From the NCBI GenBank assembly GCA_947259175.1, contig CAMYKW010000034.1:1-50348 (forward strand): a stretch of DNA of 50,348 nucleotides, written 5' to 3'. Both the position numbers and the translations under genes were made by a program. Shown one piece after another: positions 29,039-38,006 of this stretch. The notes below the pieces were generated by a model. That model had not been told where the DNA came from and searched no databases. It saw only the letters and a list, made by a program, of their open reading frames with translations. Source of the DNA: an uncultured Gammaproteobacteria bacterium (GTDB lineage: Bacteria; Pseudomonadota; Gammaproteobacteria; Arenicellales; JAANXG01). The first letter of the stretch is position 1. Every line of letters starts with the position of its first letter.

Positions 29039-30531
29039 TGCATAGCGATTGCCGCGTCCTGCCGGGACGGGAATTCGGCATTCTGCTGCATATCACTTCG
29101 TTACCCGGGATCGGCGAACGCGGCGATTTCGGACCGGACGCCTACCGGTTCGCCGATTTCCTGGCGGCGAGTGGCGCCCGGGTCTGGCAGGTTTTACCTC
29201 TGGTGCCGACGCACCCCGGTGATTCTCCTTATCTTGGGGATTCCGCCCACGCCGGCAATCCCCTGCTGATCAGCCCGCAAAAATTGCTCGATGACGGCTT
29301 GCTCACCGGTAATGAAATCGACGAATTTATTCACAGCGCCAATCGCGATCACGACTATAAGGCAACACATCAACGGATGTTGACGCATGCGTTTAACCGT
29401 TATCGCACAGGCGGCTCCGAACCGCGCGGAGAATTCACCCGCTACGTAGAGGAAAATGAATACTGGTTGCCCGATTACACGCTGTATCGCGCGATCAAAA
29501 ATCACCACGATGATGCACCGTGGTTCGATTGGCCGGCGCCTTTGCGGGACCGGGACCCGCAGGCACTCGCCGCGGCGCGCTCCGATTACGATGACGAAAT
29601 TCAACTCGGCGTTTACGCTCAGTACCTGTTCTGGCAACAATGGCGCCAGTTGAAGACGTACGCAAACCGGCACGGCGTACGCGTCATGGGCGATATGCCC
29701 ATGTTTGTCGCCCACGACAGCGCCGAGGTGTGGGCATTCCCACAATATTTTCAGCTCGACGCCACCGGCCGGGCGGTGAATGTCGCCGGGGTACCGCCGG
29801 ATTATTTCTCCGCGACCGGACAGCGCTGGGGAAATCCCCTATTCGAATGGCGACGCATGCAGCAGGATGGTTTCACGTGGTGGATAGATCGCTTCCGGTC
29901 ACAGCTCAAGTTGTTCGATATACTGCGCATTGATCATTTCCGCGGATACGAATCATATTGGTCGATTCCCGCACAATGCGAAGATGCGACCGGGGGCCGC
30001 TGGCGCAGCAGCCCCGGCGAAATTTTGTTCAATACGCTGTCGCAAAAGATTGATTCGCTGCCGCTGATTGCCGAAGACCTGGGCGAGATCACGCCCGCCG
30101 TCCACGAATTGCGCCGCCGCCTGGGATTCCCCGGCATGCGGGTGCTGCAATTTGCGTTTGACGGCGGCGCGGACAACCTGCACTTGCCCCATAATCACCC
30201 GGAGTGCTGCGTGGTGTATACCGGCACCCACGACAATAGTACAACCCTTGGATGGTTTCAGCAGCTTGCGTCCGCGCAGCGGCAAAGGATTTACGAATAT
30301 CTCGGCGATCCTCAAACGACCATGCCATGGGCGCTGATTCGCGCCGCCATGGCGTCGGTGGCGAGAATGGTAATACTGCCGCTACAGGACATCATGGAAT
30401 TGGATGACGAACACCGCATGAATCTGCCCGGCACGGACAGCGGAAATTGGGCGTGGCGCTTCGACTGGCCGGATCTCGAGTTCGGCACCGCCGATCGGCT
30501 CGCCCATCTGGCGTCGATCTACGGCCGCTGA
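29038..30531 (+). CDS. malQ: 4-alpha-glucanotransferase MalQ
   Basis: The 497-residue GH77 enzyme begins REFGILLHITSLPGIGERGD and has ARVWQVLPLVPT, GDMPMFVAHDSAEVWAFP, DILRIDHFRGYESYW with the nucleophile Asp, LIAEDLGEITP with the acid/base Glu, and YTGTHDNSTTLGWF. It transfers maltodextrin segments between chains during glycogen turnover. A longer open frame reaches back to 28705, but that part is out-of-frame GH57 sequence. The ATG at 29038 overlaps the GH57 stop by one base and matches the family N-terminus. It converges with glgP, leaving only 6 bp between the stops. Confidence 0.94.
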   Translation: MHSDCRVLPGREFGILLHITSLPGIGERGDFGPDAYRFADFLAASGARVWQVLPLVPTHPGDSPYLGDSAHAGNPLLISPQKLLDDGLLTGNEIDEFIHSANRDHDYKATHQRMLTHAFNRYRTGGSEPRGEFTRYVEENEYWLPDYTLYRAIKNHHDDAPWFDWPAPLRDRDPQALAAARSDYDDEIQLGVYAQYLFWQQWRQLKTYANRHGVRVMGDMPMFVAHDSAEVWAFPQYFQLDATGRAVNVAGVPPDYFSATGQRWGNPLFEWRRMQQDGFTWWIDRFRSQLKLFDILRIDHFRGYESYWSIPAQCEDATGGRWRSSPGEILFNTLSQKIDSLPLIAEDLGEITPAVHELRRRLGFPGMRVLQFAFDGGADNLHLPHNHPECCVVYTGTHDNSTTLGWFQQLASAQRQRIYEYLGDPQTTMPWALIRAAMASVARMVILPLQDIMELDDEHRMNLPGTDSGNWAWRFDWPDLEFGTADRLAHLASIYGR

Positions 30532-30537
30532 CGGACG

Positions 30538-33087
30538 CTATAGCCAGAGCATACGCCCCATTTCCAACCGGTGCGACAAGGTGTGGTTGTAGGGATAAGC
30601 GCGCAACTTGTAGGAATAACGGCCGCATTGAGCGAGGCCGATCTCCCCCTCGTAAATCCGCCAGCCTTCATTAGACGCACCGCTCGCGGACAACGGATAC
30701 TGCCGCGGCTCCAGCAGACGATCCGCCTCGGATTTGTCGCTGATCAGGCACTCGACGCGCACGTCGCCGGGATCCAGACCATTGAGCAGCACCTCCACCA
30801 CCAGCCTCGCTTCATCGCCCACCCGTATCCCTTCCGTAGGGATTTCCGCGCGCCGAATCTTCACCCCGTTCCAACACTTGCCGATCTTTTTCTTCCACGC
30901 CACCAATTCCTTGGCCCAGGCCGCGTCGTCGGCGGCGAACTTCCGGCCCAGCTTCGCCGCCGGTGAGTAATACTGGGCGATGTAGTCGGTCAACATGCGT
31001 TGCGCGCTGAAGCGGGACAGCGCCGATATCATCGCTCGCTTCGCAACCTGTACCCAGTCCGACGAATAGCCCTGCCCGTCGCGCTTGTAATAGAGAGGCA
31101 GAATCTCTCCCTCCAGAAGATCGAACGCCCCGGATGCCTCGATGAAATCACGCTCGTTGCTGTCCGCGGTCGCAAGGTAGGGGCTGATGGCCCAGCCGTT
31201 GTCGCCCTCGTATCCCTCCTCCCACCAACCATCCAGCACGCTGAAATGGGGTATCCCGTTGATTGCCGCCTTCTGCCCCGAGGTGCCGCTGGCTTCCATC
31301 GGATACTCCGGGGTGTTAAACCACACGTCCACGCCGGTGACCAGAAAACGCGCCAATTCGATGTCGTAGGCTTCGAGCAATACGATTCTCCCTTCGAATT
31401 CGGGACGGCGTGACAGCTGGTAAATCGCGTGAAGATACTCCTGGCCCGGCCCATCCTGGGGATGCGCCTTGCCGGCGAATATGAATACCACCGGGTGTGC
31501 ACTGTCCTGCACCAGGCGCGCCAGTCGGTCCATATCCCTGGTCAACAGCGTGGCGCGCTTGTAGGTCGCGAAACGCCTCGCAAAACCAATCACCAGGCTT
31601 TCCGGATTGAGACATCGGGTCAATCGACGGATCTGGGATTGACTCAGCCCGTTCCTTTGTCCCTGCTGGGTGATGCGATGTTTCGCCTCATCCATCAACA
31701 ACGCCTTGATGGTCTGGTGGGTTGCCCAGAAGGCGCGGTCGGGGATGTTCTTGATCGCCGCCCAGAATTCCCGATCCACCAGACGATCGCGCCATTCTCC
31801 GGAAAGATGTTGATCGAACACGCGCACCCACTCGTGATGAATGAACGACAGCACGTGCACGCCGTTGGTCACGTGCCCGATCGGATTTTCCTCCGGCTCA
31901 ATCTGCGGCCAGACGAAACTGCCCGATTTGGACGACACCTCACCGTGCAGCCGGCTGACGCCGTTGCGGAAACGCGATCCGCGCAACGCCAATGCGGTCA
32001 GGTTGAAGCCGCCCTCGTGGCCCGGGCTGTCCCCCAATCCCAGGAGCTTATCGGAGTCCGCCTCGAGCTCATCCAGCAAATCTCCCAAATGGCGGATGAT
32101 CACATCCCGCGGAAAGATATCGTGCCCCGCCGGGACCGGGGTGTGGGTGGTAAACACGGTGGACGCGGCCACCCTTTCGAACGCGGTTTCGAAAGGCACG
32201 TTTTGCACCACCATCTCGCGGCATCGCTCCAGCACGAGCAGCGCGGCATGCCCTTCGTTGATGTGCCAGACCGTCGGCTGCAGGCCCATTGCCCGCAGCG
32301 CCTTGACTCCACCGACGCCAAGCAAAATCTCTTGCTGGATGCGCGTGTCGGCGCCGCCGCCGTAAAGCTGATGGGTTATGAATCGGTCGTTCTCGCTGTT
32401 TTGGTCTAAATCGGTGTCCAGCAGGTAAATCGAAATGATGCCGACCTTCGCTTCCCAGACCTTGAAGGCTACCTCACGATCCTCGAGACGCATCTTGAGC
32501 GTGAGATCTTGACCCGACGTGTCTTTTACCGGGAATACCGGCAATTCGTCAAAGTTCAAGTCTGCGTATTGCGCGTGCTGCCGTCCATTGCCGTCGATCT
32601 GTTGTTGAAAGTACCCGTGACGATAAAGCAAGCCCACGCCGACAAACGGCAGACCCAAATCACTTGCCTCCTTGCAGTGGTCGCCGGCGAGTATTCCCAG
32701 ACCGCCGGAGTAGATCGGCAGGCTCTCATGCACCCCGTACTCCGCGCAGAAGTAGGCAACGAGATCGTTGTTCTTGTCCAGGTTCTTGGTCACCGTCTTG
32801 GAGTGCCGGTGCTTGAGGTAGGTGTCAAAAGACGAGACACAACTCACGTAATGCCGCAAATACAGCGGATCCCCGGCGGCCTGGTTGAGGCGATCCTGAT
32901 CGACCCGGCGTAAGAACAAGCGCGGGTTATGACCGGTGGCTTCCCACAGCTCCGGATCCAGGGTGGAAAAAAGATGACGTATCCCGCGATCCCAGCTGTA
33001 GAGCAGATTGCTGGCGAGATCGGTCAATCGCGACAGGGGCTTGGGAATCGTGGGACGAACTTCGAGAGAGAATGTGGTACCGGTCAT
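30538..33087 (-). CDS. glgP: Alpha-glucan phosphorylase (GT35, DUF3417-type)
   Basis: This 849-residue phosphorylase belongs to the long subfamily with an N-terminal DUF3417 region (PLSRLTDLASNLLYSWD, DPELWEATGHNP). Conserved catalytic segments include YFCAEYGVHESLPIYSGGLGILAGDH, VWHINEGHAALL, TTHTPVPAGHD, FARRFATYKRA, and EASGTSGQKAAINGIPHFSV, where the Lys of SGQKAAING is the expected PLP anchor. It releases glucose-1-phosphate from glycogen. A C-terminal ~110-residue beta-rich extension (VRVECLISDKSEADRLLEPR) is present, as in this subfamily. It completes a synthesis-plus-degradation glycogen cluster. No clear ribosome-binding site precedes the ATG. Confidence 0.93.
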   Translation of the reverse strand: MTGTTFSLEVRPTIPKPLSRLTDLASNLLYSWDRGIRHLFSTLDPELWEATGHNPRLFLRRVDQDRLNQAAGDPLYLRHYVSCVSSFDTYLKHRHSKTVTKNLDKNNDLVAYFCAEYGVHESLPIYSGGLGILAGDHCKEASDLGLPFVGVGLLYRHGYFQQQIDGNGRQHAQYADLNFDELPVFPVKDTSGQDLTLKMRLEDREVAFKVWEAKVGIISIYLLDTDLDQNSENDRFITHQLYGGGADTRIQQEILLGVGGVKALRAMGLQPTVWHINEGHAALLVLERCREMVVQNVPFETAFERVAASTVFTTHTPVPAGHDIFPRDVIIRHLGDLLDELEADSDKLLGLGDSPGHEGGFNLTALALRGSRFRNGVSRLHGEVSSKSGSFVWPQIEPEENPIGHVTNGVHVLSFIHHEWVRVFDQHLSGEWRDRLVDREFWAAIKNIPDRAFWATHQTIKALLMDEAKHRITQQGQRNGLSQSQIRRLTRCLNPESLVIGFARRFATYKRATLLTRDMDRLARLVQDSAHPVVFIFAGKAHPQDGPGQEYLHAIYQLSRRPEFEGRIVLLEAYDIELARFLVTGVDVWFNTPEYPMEASGTSGQKAAINGIPHFSVLDGWWEEGYEGDNGWAISPYLATADSNERDFIEASGAFDLLEGEILPLYYKRDGQGYSSDWVQVAKRAMISALSRFSAQRMLTDYIAQYYSPAAKLGRKFAADDAAWAKELVAWKKKIGKCWNGVKIRRAEIPTEGIRVGDEARLVVEVLLNGLDPGDVRVECLISDKSEADRLLEPRQYPLSASGASNEGWRIYEGEIGLAQCGRYSYKLRAYPYNHTLSHRLEMGRMLWL

Positions 33088-33118
33088 AAAGCAGTGTCTT
33101 GTTTAATGTAATTTTTTA

Positions 33119-33143
33119 GGAAGCTCTAACAATCAGAGGTTCC
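33119..33143. repeat. Palindromic repeat family B, short copy
   Basis: The 25-bp unit consists of GGAAGCTCT, a 7-base spacer AACAATC, and AGAGGTTCC. It differs at only three positions from the unit at 39514-39538, and both are followed by TT. It lies 31 bp upstream of the glgP start codon, so it would fall in the glgP leader if transcribed. It may be the remnant of a miniature mobile element. Confidence 0.65.
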
Positions 33144-33415
33144 TTAAGATTGATTCCGCGAATCCAGGTTTTAAACAGCGAATCATTGACGGACAATACC
33201 GGTTCCCGGCGCACGCCGTCTCGGATCGCTCCCCACCCATGGCGGCAGTTCGGCGCTTGATTGACAAGTGTTTTATAGATTATGCAAACCCCAGTCAACT
33301 AATGATCGATGCCGACCAGCCGGCTTAAAACATTGCAAACGATGTGTGTTTGCGGTGGCGGCGAAACACCGTTGTCCTTACCGCGGGTATTGCAGTGCAG
33401 GTATGCCTTGCTTGG

Positions 33416-33443
33416 TTGACGCCTCGGCACAAGCCTTTATAGT
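33416..33443 (+). promoter_or_regulatory. Sigma-70-type promoter for the HbpS-like gene
   Basis: TTGACG and TATAGT are separated by 16 bp, each matching consensus in five of six positions. Transcription would start near 33450, giving a leader of ~85 bases before the ATG at 33535. This is one of the better sigma-70 matches seen in the window. Confidence 0.55.
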
Positions 33444-33534
33444 ACCCAGGCGTGATTATCCCACAGCACGGCAGCCGCGGGTCCCGGGGACCGTCCCGCC
33501 GTGCGCCATCGAGAATCAACAATGAGCACTAAAG

Positions 33535-33978
33535 ATGCCAGATATAACACTGAAACAAGCCAATACCATCATCGAAGCGGCACTTAACAAGGGGCGGGAA
33601 ATGAACCTGCCCAAACTCACCGTGGCGGTAGTCGATCGCGGCGGCAATCTTATCGCCTTGCAGCGTGATGACGGCGCCACATTTCTACGCCCGAACATCA
33701 GCCTGGCGAAGGCCTGGGGCGCCGTCGGCCTGGGGGTGAATTCACGCGACATCTCCAAGCGCTACGAGAGTGGTGTGCGTGAGACCGGATTCATCAATGC
33801 ATTGAATTCAATGACCGGGGGCAACGTCATCCCACTGCCGGGCGGTGTGCTCGTCTACAACACCGGCGGCGCGCTGTGCGGCGCCGTGGGCGTATCGGGC
33901 GCCGTATCCGAGGACGACGAGGCCTGCGCACTCGCCGGCGTGGAAGCCGCAGGCCTCGAGGCGCGCATCGCTCAATGA
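33535..33978 (+). CDS. HbpS/GlcG-family (DUF336) haem-binding-like protein
   Basis: The 147-residue protein fits the GlcG/HbpS family along its whole length: LKQANTIIEAALNKGREM, LTVAVVDRGGNLIALQRDDGA, ISLAKAWGAVGLGVNSRDI, GGVLVYNTGGALCGAVGVSGA, and a C-terminal EDDEACALAGVEA helix. Some members bind haem or act in redox sensing; others sit in glycolate or diol pathways. No signal peptide is present here, unlike secreted HbpS. It stands alone behind its own promoter and is followed by a tandem of family A repeats, so context gives no firm role. Confidence 0.85.
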   Translation: MPDITLKQANTIIEAALNKGREMNLPKLTVAVVDRGGNLIALQRDDGATFLRPNISLAKAWGAVGLGVNSRDISKRYESGVRETGFINALNSMTGGNVIPLPGGVLVYNTGGALCGAVGVSGAVSEDDEACALAGVEAAGLEARIAQ

Positions 33979-34003
33979 GTGCAGACCCGTAAAACTGCTT
34001 GAT

Positions 34004-34095
34004 CCCACACGGCGGAGTTCACCGTGGATCCCGGGGATTTGCCCGCGGTTCAGCCACACCCCCGACTTCAATTCCCGGGTTCGCGGCTGTTTGTG
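34004..34095 (+). repeat. Intergenic repeat family A, copy 2 (right half)
   Basis: This copy has ACACGGCGGAGTTCACCGTG at its left, followed by the family core (TCCCGGGGATTTGCCCGCGG, then TTCAGCCACACC). From 34027 to 34095 it is identical over 69 bp to 34245-34313. It begins ~25 bp after the HbpS-like gene stop and lacks the left inverted-repeat arm. Confidence 0.8.
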
Positions 34096-34170
34096 CCGTG
34101 CGTTGTTTACGGTACTTGTACCGTGCTCTGTTTACGACAAAAGCCCTCCCACCACGTCAATTCGCTGAGG

Positions 34171-34313
34171 CGCGGGTGAATCCCCGGGACCGTTGCCCGG
34201 CAGGGATGCCGGCACCGAGCCTACACGGACGTATTTACGGCGTGTCCCGGGGATTTGCCCGCGGTTCAGCCACACCCCCGACTTCAATTCCCGGGTTCGC
34301 GGCTGTTTGTGCC
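34171..34313 (+). repeat. Intergenic repeat family A, copy 3 (full)
   Basis: The most complete copy has a left arm AATCCCCGGGAC (34179-34190) and right arm GTCCCGGGGATT (34244-34255), which form a perfect 12-bp inverted repeat. Between them lies an inner hairpin, CCGGCA-GGGA-TGCCGG, and the conserved AGCCTACACGGACGTATT. The 3' part is the 69-bp segment shared with copy 2. The structure suggests a folded RNA, a terminator, or a REP-like mobile element. Confidence 0.8.
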
Positions 34314-34399
34314 TTACGTTTTTTACGACAAAAACCGCGCCAGCCGCTACCGCTGCCGCGGGCTGAACGGGTCACGCACGTTCGATCACCGTGGTACGA

Positions 34400-34405
34400 T
34401 ATAAT
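34400..34405 (+). promoter_or_regulatory. -10 box for the YdcH-like gene
   Basis: A perfect TATAAT lies 55 bp before the ATG at 34460. The -35 region 16-18 bp upstream (around CACGTT) is poor. The start would fall near 34412. Confidence 0.4.
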
Positions 34406-34459
34406 CATTTTCCAAATTCCATCCGTCGGCACAACGGCAATATCAGGAGTCCAAACAAT

Positions 34460-34699
34460 ATGCTAGGCGAATCCCACGACCTTCTCCACGAGTTTCCCGA
34501 ATTCCAAGACAAGATCACCAAGCTGCGACACACCGATGGAAAATTCGCCCGCCTGATGATCGAATACGACGAACTCGATGCCAAGATCCGCAGTCTGGAA
34601 GAACACGCGCAACCGGTCTCTGATAATTACATGGAGGATCTCAAAAAAGTCCGGGTGACTCTGAAAGACGAACTGTACGATATGCTCAGCCATCGATAA
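34460..34699 (+). CDS. YdcH-family (DUF465) small protein
   Basis: The 79-residue protein matches the YdcH/DUF465 family: HDLLHEFPEFQDKITKLRHT, FARLMIEYDELDAKI, and VRVTLKDELYDML. It is all-helical and likely a short coiled-coil hairpin. The molecular role of the family is unknown. The start at 34460 is preferred over an upstream in-frame GTG or ATG because CAGGAG lies ~11 bp before it and the family N-terminus begins here. It converges with the gamma-carbonic anhydrase gene 48 bp on. Confidence 0.88.
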   Translation: MLGESHDLLHEFPEFQDKITKLRHTDGKFARLMIEYDELDAKIRSLEEHAQPVSDNYMEDLKKVRVTLKDELYDMLSHR

Positions 34700-34747
34700 C
34701 GCCAAGCGCAGGCACCCCCAGCGAGGCCGGGGAAGACGCCTGCTCCG

Positions 34748-35275
34748 CTATGCGTCCCGCGGTGACAACGCCTGCGAGTAACGGCGAATCTTTTTGACAT
34801 ACAACTCGGCGGCCCACTCGAGATGACCGATCTCGTCGGCGTTCAACTCGCGCACGACGCGCCCCGGACTGCCCATCACCAGGGAGTTGTCCGGGATCTG
34901 TTTTCCCTCGGTGATCAGCGTGTTGGCGCCTATCAGGCAATTGTTGCCAATCGTCGCGCTATTCAGAATCACCGACTTGATGCCGATCAGGCTGTTGTCG
35001 CCTATCGTGCATCCGTGCAGCATGACCATGTGGCCGACGGTTACTCCGGCACCGATCGCCAATGGAACACCCGGATCCACATGCAGCACTGAACCGTCCT
35101 GGATATTACTCCTCGCGCCTACGTGGATGAGATCATTGTCGCCACGAAGAACCGCGTTGAACCAGATACTGCTGAGATTCTCCAGAATAACCGAACCGAT
35201 AACGGTGGCGCTGTCGGCAATGAAGTGCTCGTTGCCGCGGAGTTCCACACTTCGTTCTTCGAAATCATAGATCAT
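34748..35275 (-). CDS. Gamma-carbonic anhydrase family protein
   Basis: The 175-residue left-handed beta-helix protein shows hexapeptide repeats ([48 protein letters not shown]). His65, His82 and His87 match the three metal ligands of gamma-carbonic anhydrases (YrdA/PaaY/CaiE type). Many members have weak or untested hydratase activity, so the reaction is not certain. A C-terminal helix ([18 protein letters not shown]) caps the helix. It is divergent from the ABC exporter gene. Confidence 0.9.
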   Translation of the reverse strand: MIYDFEERSVELRGNEHFIADSATVIGSVILENLSSIWFNAVLRGDNDLIHVGARSNIQDGSVLHVDPGVPLAIGAGVTVGHMVMLHGCTIGDNSLIGIKSVILNSATIGNNCLIGANTLITEGKQIPDNSLVMGSPGRVVRELNADEIGHLEWAAELYVKKIRRYSQALSPRDA

Positions 35276-35405
35276 GGTTCATTCCCGTTCGTATAATTCG
35301 CCACTCAACCGCTGATGATGCGGCGGCGCCGTAGTAGTTGCAAGATTGGACTTCGCTGGGCAGGCAACAACACCATCCGTCACCGATTCGTTCTACAATG
35401 TGGTT

Positions 35406-37244
35406 ATGAAACAATCCGTCGCACCCGCCGGTTCCGAAAAACACCCTGAGCCTGAAGCATCGTACGATGCAGGGTATAACTGGTCCTACATCATCGACAT
35501 AGCGCGCAAACACAAGCGCAATCTGACCGTCGCCAATATTATCGCCGTAATCGCCGTGGTTGCGGCGGTGCCGACCCCGCTGCTGATGCCACTGCTGGTG
35601 GACGAGGTGCTGCTCGAGCAACCGGGAGTGCTGGTCAATCAAATGAACCAGATCATGCCCGACGCCTGGCACGGACCGACCTTGTATATCGGCCTCATAC
35701 TTCTGGCCACCGTCCTGCTGCGCTTCACGTCGACCTGTCTCAATGTGCTACAGACGCGGGAATTCACGCTGATTTCCAAAGACGTCACGTATCGCATGCG
35801 TCGCGATCTGCTCGCACACCTGGAACGCGTATCGATGGCGGAATACGAAACATTGGGCAGCGGCGCCGTGTCATCACGCTTCGTCACCGACGTCAACTCA
35901 ATTGATGAGTTCGTAGGACAGTCCGTGAGCAAACTGCTGGTGGCGATTCTGAGTTTGATAGGCGTGACTATTGTCCTGTTGTGGATGCACTGGCCGCTGG
36001 CATTGTTCATCCTGTTTATGAATCCCCTGGTTGTGTTCTTCACGGTGGCGCTGGGCAACAAGGTGAAGAGTTTGAAACAACGGGAGAACTCCGCATTTGA
36101 ACTGTTTCAGCAAAGCTTGGCCGAGACCCTCGGCGCCATTCAGCAGATTCGCGCCAGCAATCGCGAACGTCACTATATCCGCGACGTTGTCGACAAGGCG
36201 CGGGGAATCAAAATCCATTCGGCGGCGTTCTCCTGGAAATCGGACGCGGCCAATCGTTTCTCTTTCGGCGTCTTCTTGATCGGCTTCGATGTATTTCGCG
36301 CGATCAGCATGCTCATGGTGGTGTATTCCGACCTCAGCGTCGGCCAGATGCTCGCGGTATTCTCCTACCTGTGGTTCATGATGGGACCGGTACAGGAGGT
36401 GTTGAACATTCAATACGCCTATTTCGGCGCCAAGGCGGCGCTCGGGAGGATCAATGAATTGCTGGACTTGCAGCAGGAACCGGCCTACCCGCATCTGCAG
36501 AATCCGTTTCGGGATGCCGGTACGGTAGCGATACGCATTGAAGACGTGAACTTCGCCTACGTTGCGGGCGAACCGGTGCTCAAACATGTCAATCTCGAGA
36601 TTCAACCGGGCGAGAAGGTCGCCCTGGTCGGCGCCTCCGGAGGCGGAAAATCCACCCTGGTGCAAGTGATCCTCGGCATGTATCCGATACAAAGCGGCCA
36701 CCTGTATTTCGACGGCATATCGGTTACCGAGATCGGACTCGACGTGGTGCGCGACAACGTCGCCACCGTATTGCAACATCCGGCGATGTTGAACGATACG
36801 GTGCGCGCCAATCTGACTCTGGGACGTGAAGCCGGTGACGACGAACTTTGGAAGGTCCTCGGCGTCGCCCAGTTGACGGACGTGATTAGAGCCATGCCCC
36901 ACCGACTGGACACGATAATCGGCCGCGACGGGGTGCGCCTGTCCGGAGGTCAGGCGCAGCGGCTGGCGGTAGCGCGCATGATCCTGTCGGACCCCAAGGT
37001 GGTGATACTCGATGAGGCGACATCCGCCCTCGACAACGAAACCGAAGCCGCCCTGCACCACGCCCTCGGCGAATATCTCAAGGACCGTACCACACTGATC
37101 ATCGCCCACAGGCTGAGTGCGGTAAAACAAGCCGACCGCGTCTACGTGTTCGAGGACGGGCATATCATCGAACAGGGATCCCACGAGGAGTTGATGAATG
37201 CCGACGGCCTCTATCACAAGCTTTACAGCCGCACCGCGCGCTAA
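35406..37244 (+). CDS. ABC exporter (fused permease-ATPase)
   Basis: This protein of ~612 residues is a type IV half-transporter of the MsbA/lipid-drug exporter kind. An N-terminal membrane domain has about six helices (~25-320). The ATPase domain has Walker A GASGGGKSTL, a glutamine loop near VLQHPAMLND, the signature LSGGQAQRLAVARM, Walker B VVILDEATSALD and a His switch in LIIAHRLSAV. It would work as a homodimer. The substrate cannot be read, and no accessory gene is adjacent. The ATG at 35406 is chosen because the alternative in-frame start at 35346 is a TTG with an unremarkable extension. Confidence 0.88.
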   Translation: MKQSVAPAGSEKHPEPEASYDAGYNWSYIIDIARKHKRNLTVANIIAVIAVVAAVPTPLLMPLLVDEVLLEQPGVLVNQMNQIMPDAWHGPTLYIGLILLATVLLRFTSTCLNVLQTREFTLISKDVTYRMRRDLLAHLERVSMAEYETLGSGAVSSRFVTDVNSIDEFVGQSVSKLLVAILSLIGVTIVLLWMHWPLALFILFMNPLVVFFTVALGNKVKSLKQRENSAFELFQQSLAETLGAIQQIRASNRERHYIRDVVDKARGIKIHSAAFSWKSDAANRFSFGVFLIGFDVFRAISMLMVVYSDLSVGQMLAVFSYLWFMMGPVQEVLNIQYAYFGAKAALGRINELLDLQQEPAYPHLQNPFRDAGTVAIRIEDVNFAYVAGEPVLKHVNLEIQPGEKVALVGASGGGKSTLVQVILGMYPIQSGHLYFDGISVTEIGLDVVRDNVATVLQHPAMLNDTVRANLTLGREAGDDELWKVLGVAQLTDVIRAMPHRLDTIIGRDGVRLSGGQAQRLAVARMILSDPKVVILDEATSALDNETEAALHHALGEYLKDRTTLIIAHRLSAVKQADRVYVFEDGHIIEQGSHEELMNADGLYHKLYSRTAR

Positions 37245-37394
37245 CCGCCGGCCAAATCGCCGGTCGCACAAAAACCCGAAAGCAGGTGGGCGCGCTTTTC
37301 ACGCGCGAACAATGAATCGCGGCATATTTTCATTGGGCCAGCGCCCGCGTTAACCTGTGAAAGGCGGTTCAGTCCAGCCAAAACCGAGGGCGGT

Positions 37395-38006
37395 CTAAAT
37401 GCGTCGCAACAATACCTTCAGCCGCGATTGAGTGATGTGCGGCACCACTGGATTGTCGTAGGCGCTCACAAACTTCCTGCGATGGCCGGTATCGGGATCG
37501 TAGATATAGCGTTTCACTGTGGCGATATTCGCGCCGTAGACATGGATGCTGAGTGTCACCGCATCGGCCAGAGCGTTTGTCAGCCGATGAATGTCGCCGA
37601 TCGCAGGGGATGCGATAAACACGTCACTACGCTGCAACCGGCGGGTTGTCGCCGGCGATAACTGGTACCCCACGGGGTCGCGGTCGAACACCTCACAGCG
37701 CAAGACACCCTCCATGACCGCGGTCATACCCCAAACCGTGAGGTCGTAAATCGCGGTACCCCGCCCCGGCCCCCACACGACGCTGACTACCGAAAACCGC
37801 TCCCGCGGGTCCAGGTACAACAGATACTGTCGATACCAATCCGGATCGGGGGCCGCAAGTTCCGCCGGCAACCAATCATCGTGCCCTACGAGATCGGCGA
37901 GTAACGGCTTAGCGGATTCGAAAAGCCGCCGTTCAGCGTCTTCACCCTCGTCCACGATTCGGGACAGCTGTTCAATGAAACGCTTGAATCTGGCCAGGTT
38001 ATGCAT
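37395..38006 (-). CDS. Cysteine-dioxygenase-like cupin lacking two iron-ligand histidines
   Basis: The 203-residue protein aligns with the cysteine dioxygenase/thiol dioxygenase family: RFSVVSVVWGPGRGT, TVWGMTAVMEGVLR, SPAIGDIHRLTNALAD, and LSIHVYGANIATVKRYIYD. In active enzymes the first metal motif is HDH; here it is TAIYDLTVWG, so both histidines are replaced (Tyr87, Leu89). The third ligand, His140, and the Ser153-His155-Tyr157 triad are kept, with nearly the same numbering as rat CDO. Each substitution needs one base change from CAC (TAC, CTC). Ordinary iron-dependent thiol oxidation is therefore doubtful. The ATG at 38006 gives the family length; an upstream TTG at 38081 would add 25 residues. 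No operon partner is evident. Confidence 0.8.
   Translation of the reverse strand: MHNLARFKRFIEQLSRIVDEGEDAERRLFESAKPLLADLVGHDDWLPAELAAPDPDWYRQYLLYLDPRERFSVVSVVWGPGRGTAIYDLTVWGMTAVMEGVLRCEVFDRDPVGYQLSPATTRRLQRSDVFIASPAIGDIHRLTNALADAVTLSIHVYGANIATVKRYIYDPDTGHRRKFVSAYDNPVVPHITQSRLKVLLRRI

Larger units (their letters stand above)
33088..33534. other. Divergent intergenic region glgP / HbpS-like gene
   Basis: This 447-bp non-coding region is less GC-rich than its surroundings. It contains a 25-bp palindromic repeat of family B (33119-33143) just upstream of glgP and a good sigma-70 promoter (33416-33443) reading toward the HbpS-like gene. No other gene or RNA is seen. Confidence 0.5.
33979..34459. 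other. Repeat-filled intergenic region
   Basis: This 481-bp gap holds two family A repeat copies (34004-34095 and 34171-34313) that share an exact 69-bp segment, and the -10 box of the next gene. Between them, 34096-34170 contains GTACTTGTAC-type short palindromes (GGTAC-TT-GTACC) and a TTTACGACAAAA stretch that recurs after the second copy. No gene is supported. Confidence 0.6.

Noticed and set aside
35898-37271. A 457-residue minus-strand open frame opposite the ABC exporter
   Set aside because: No domain is recognisable and it mirrors the conserved ATPase codons; a shadow frame.
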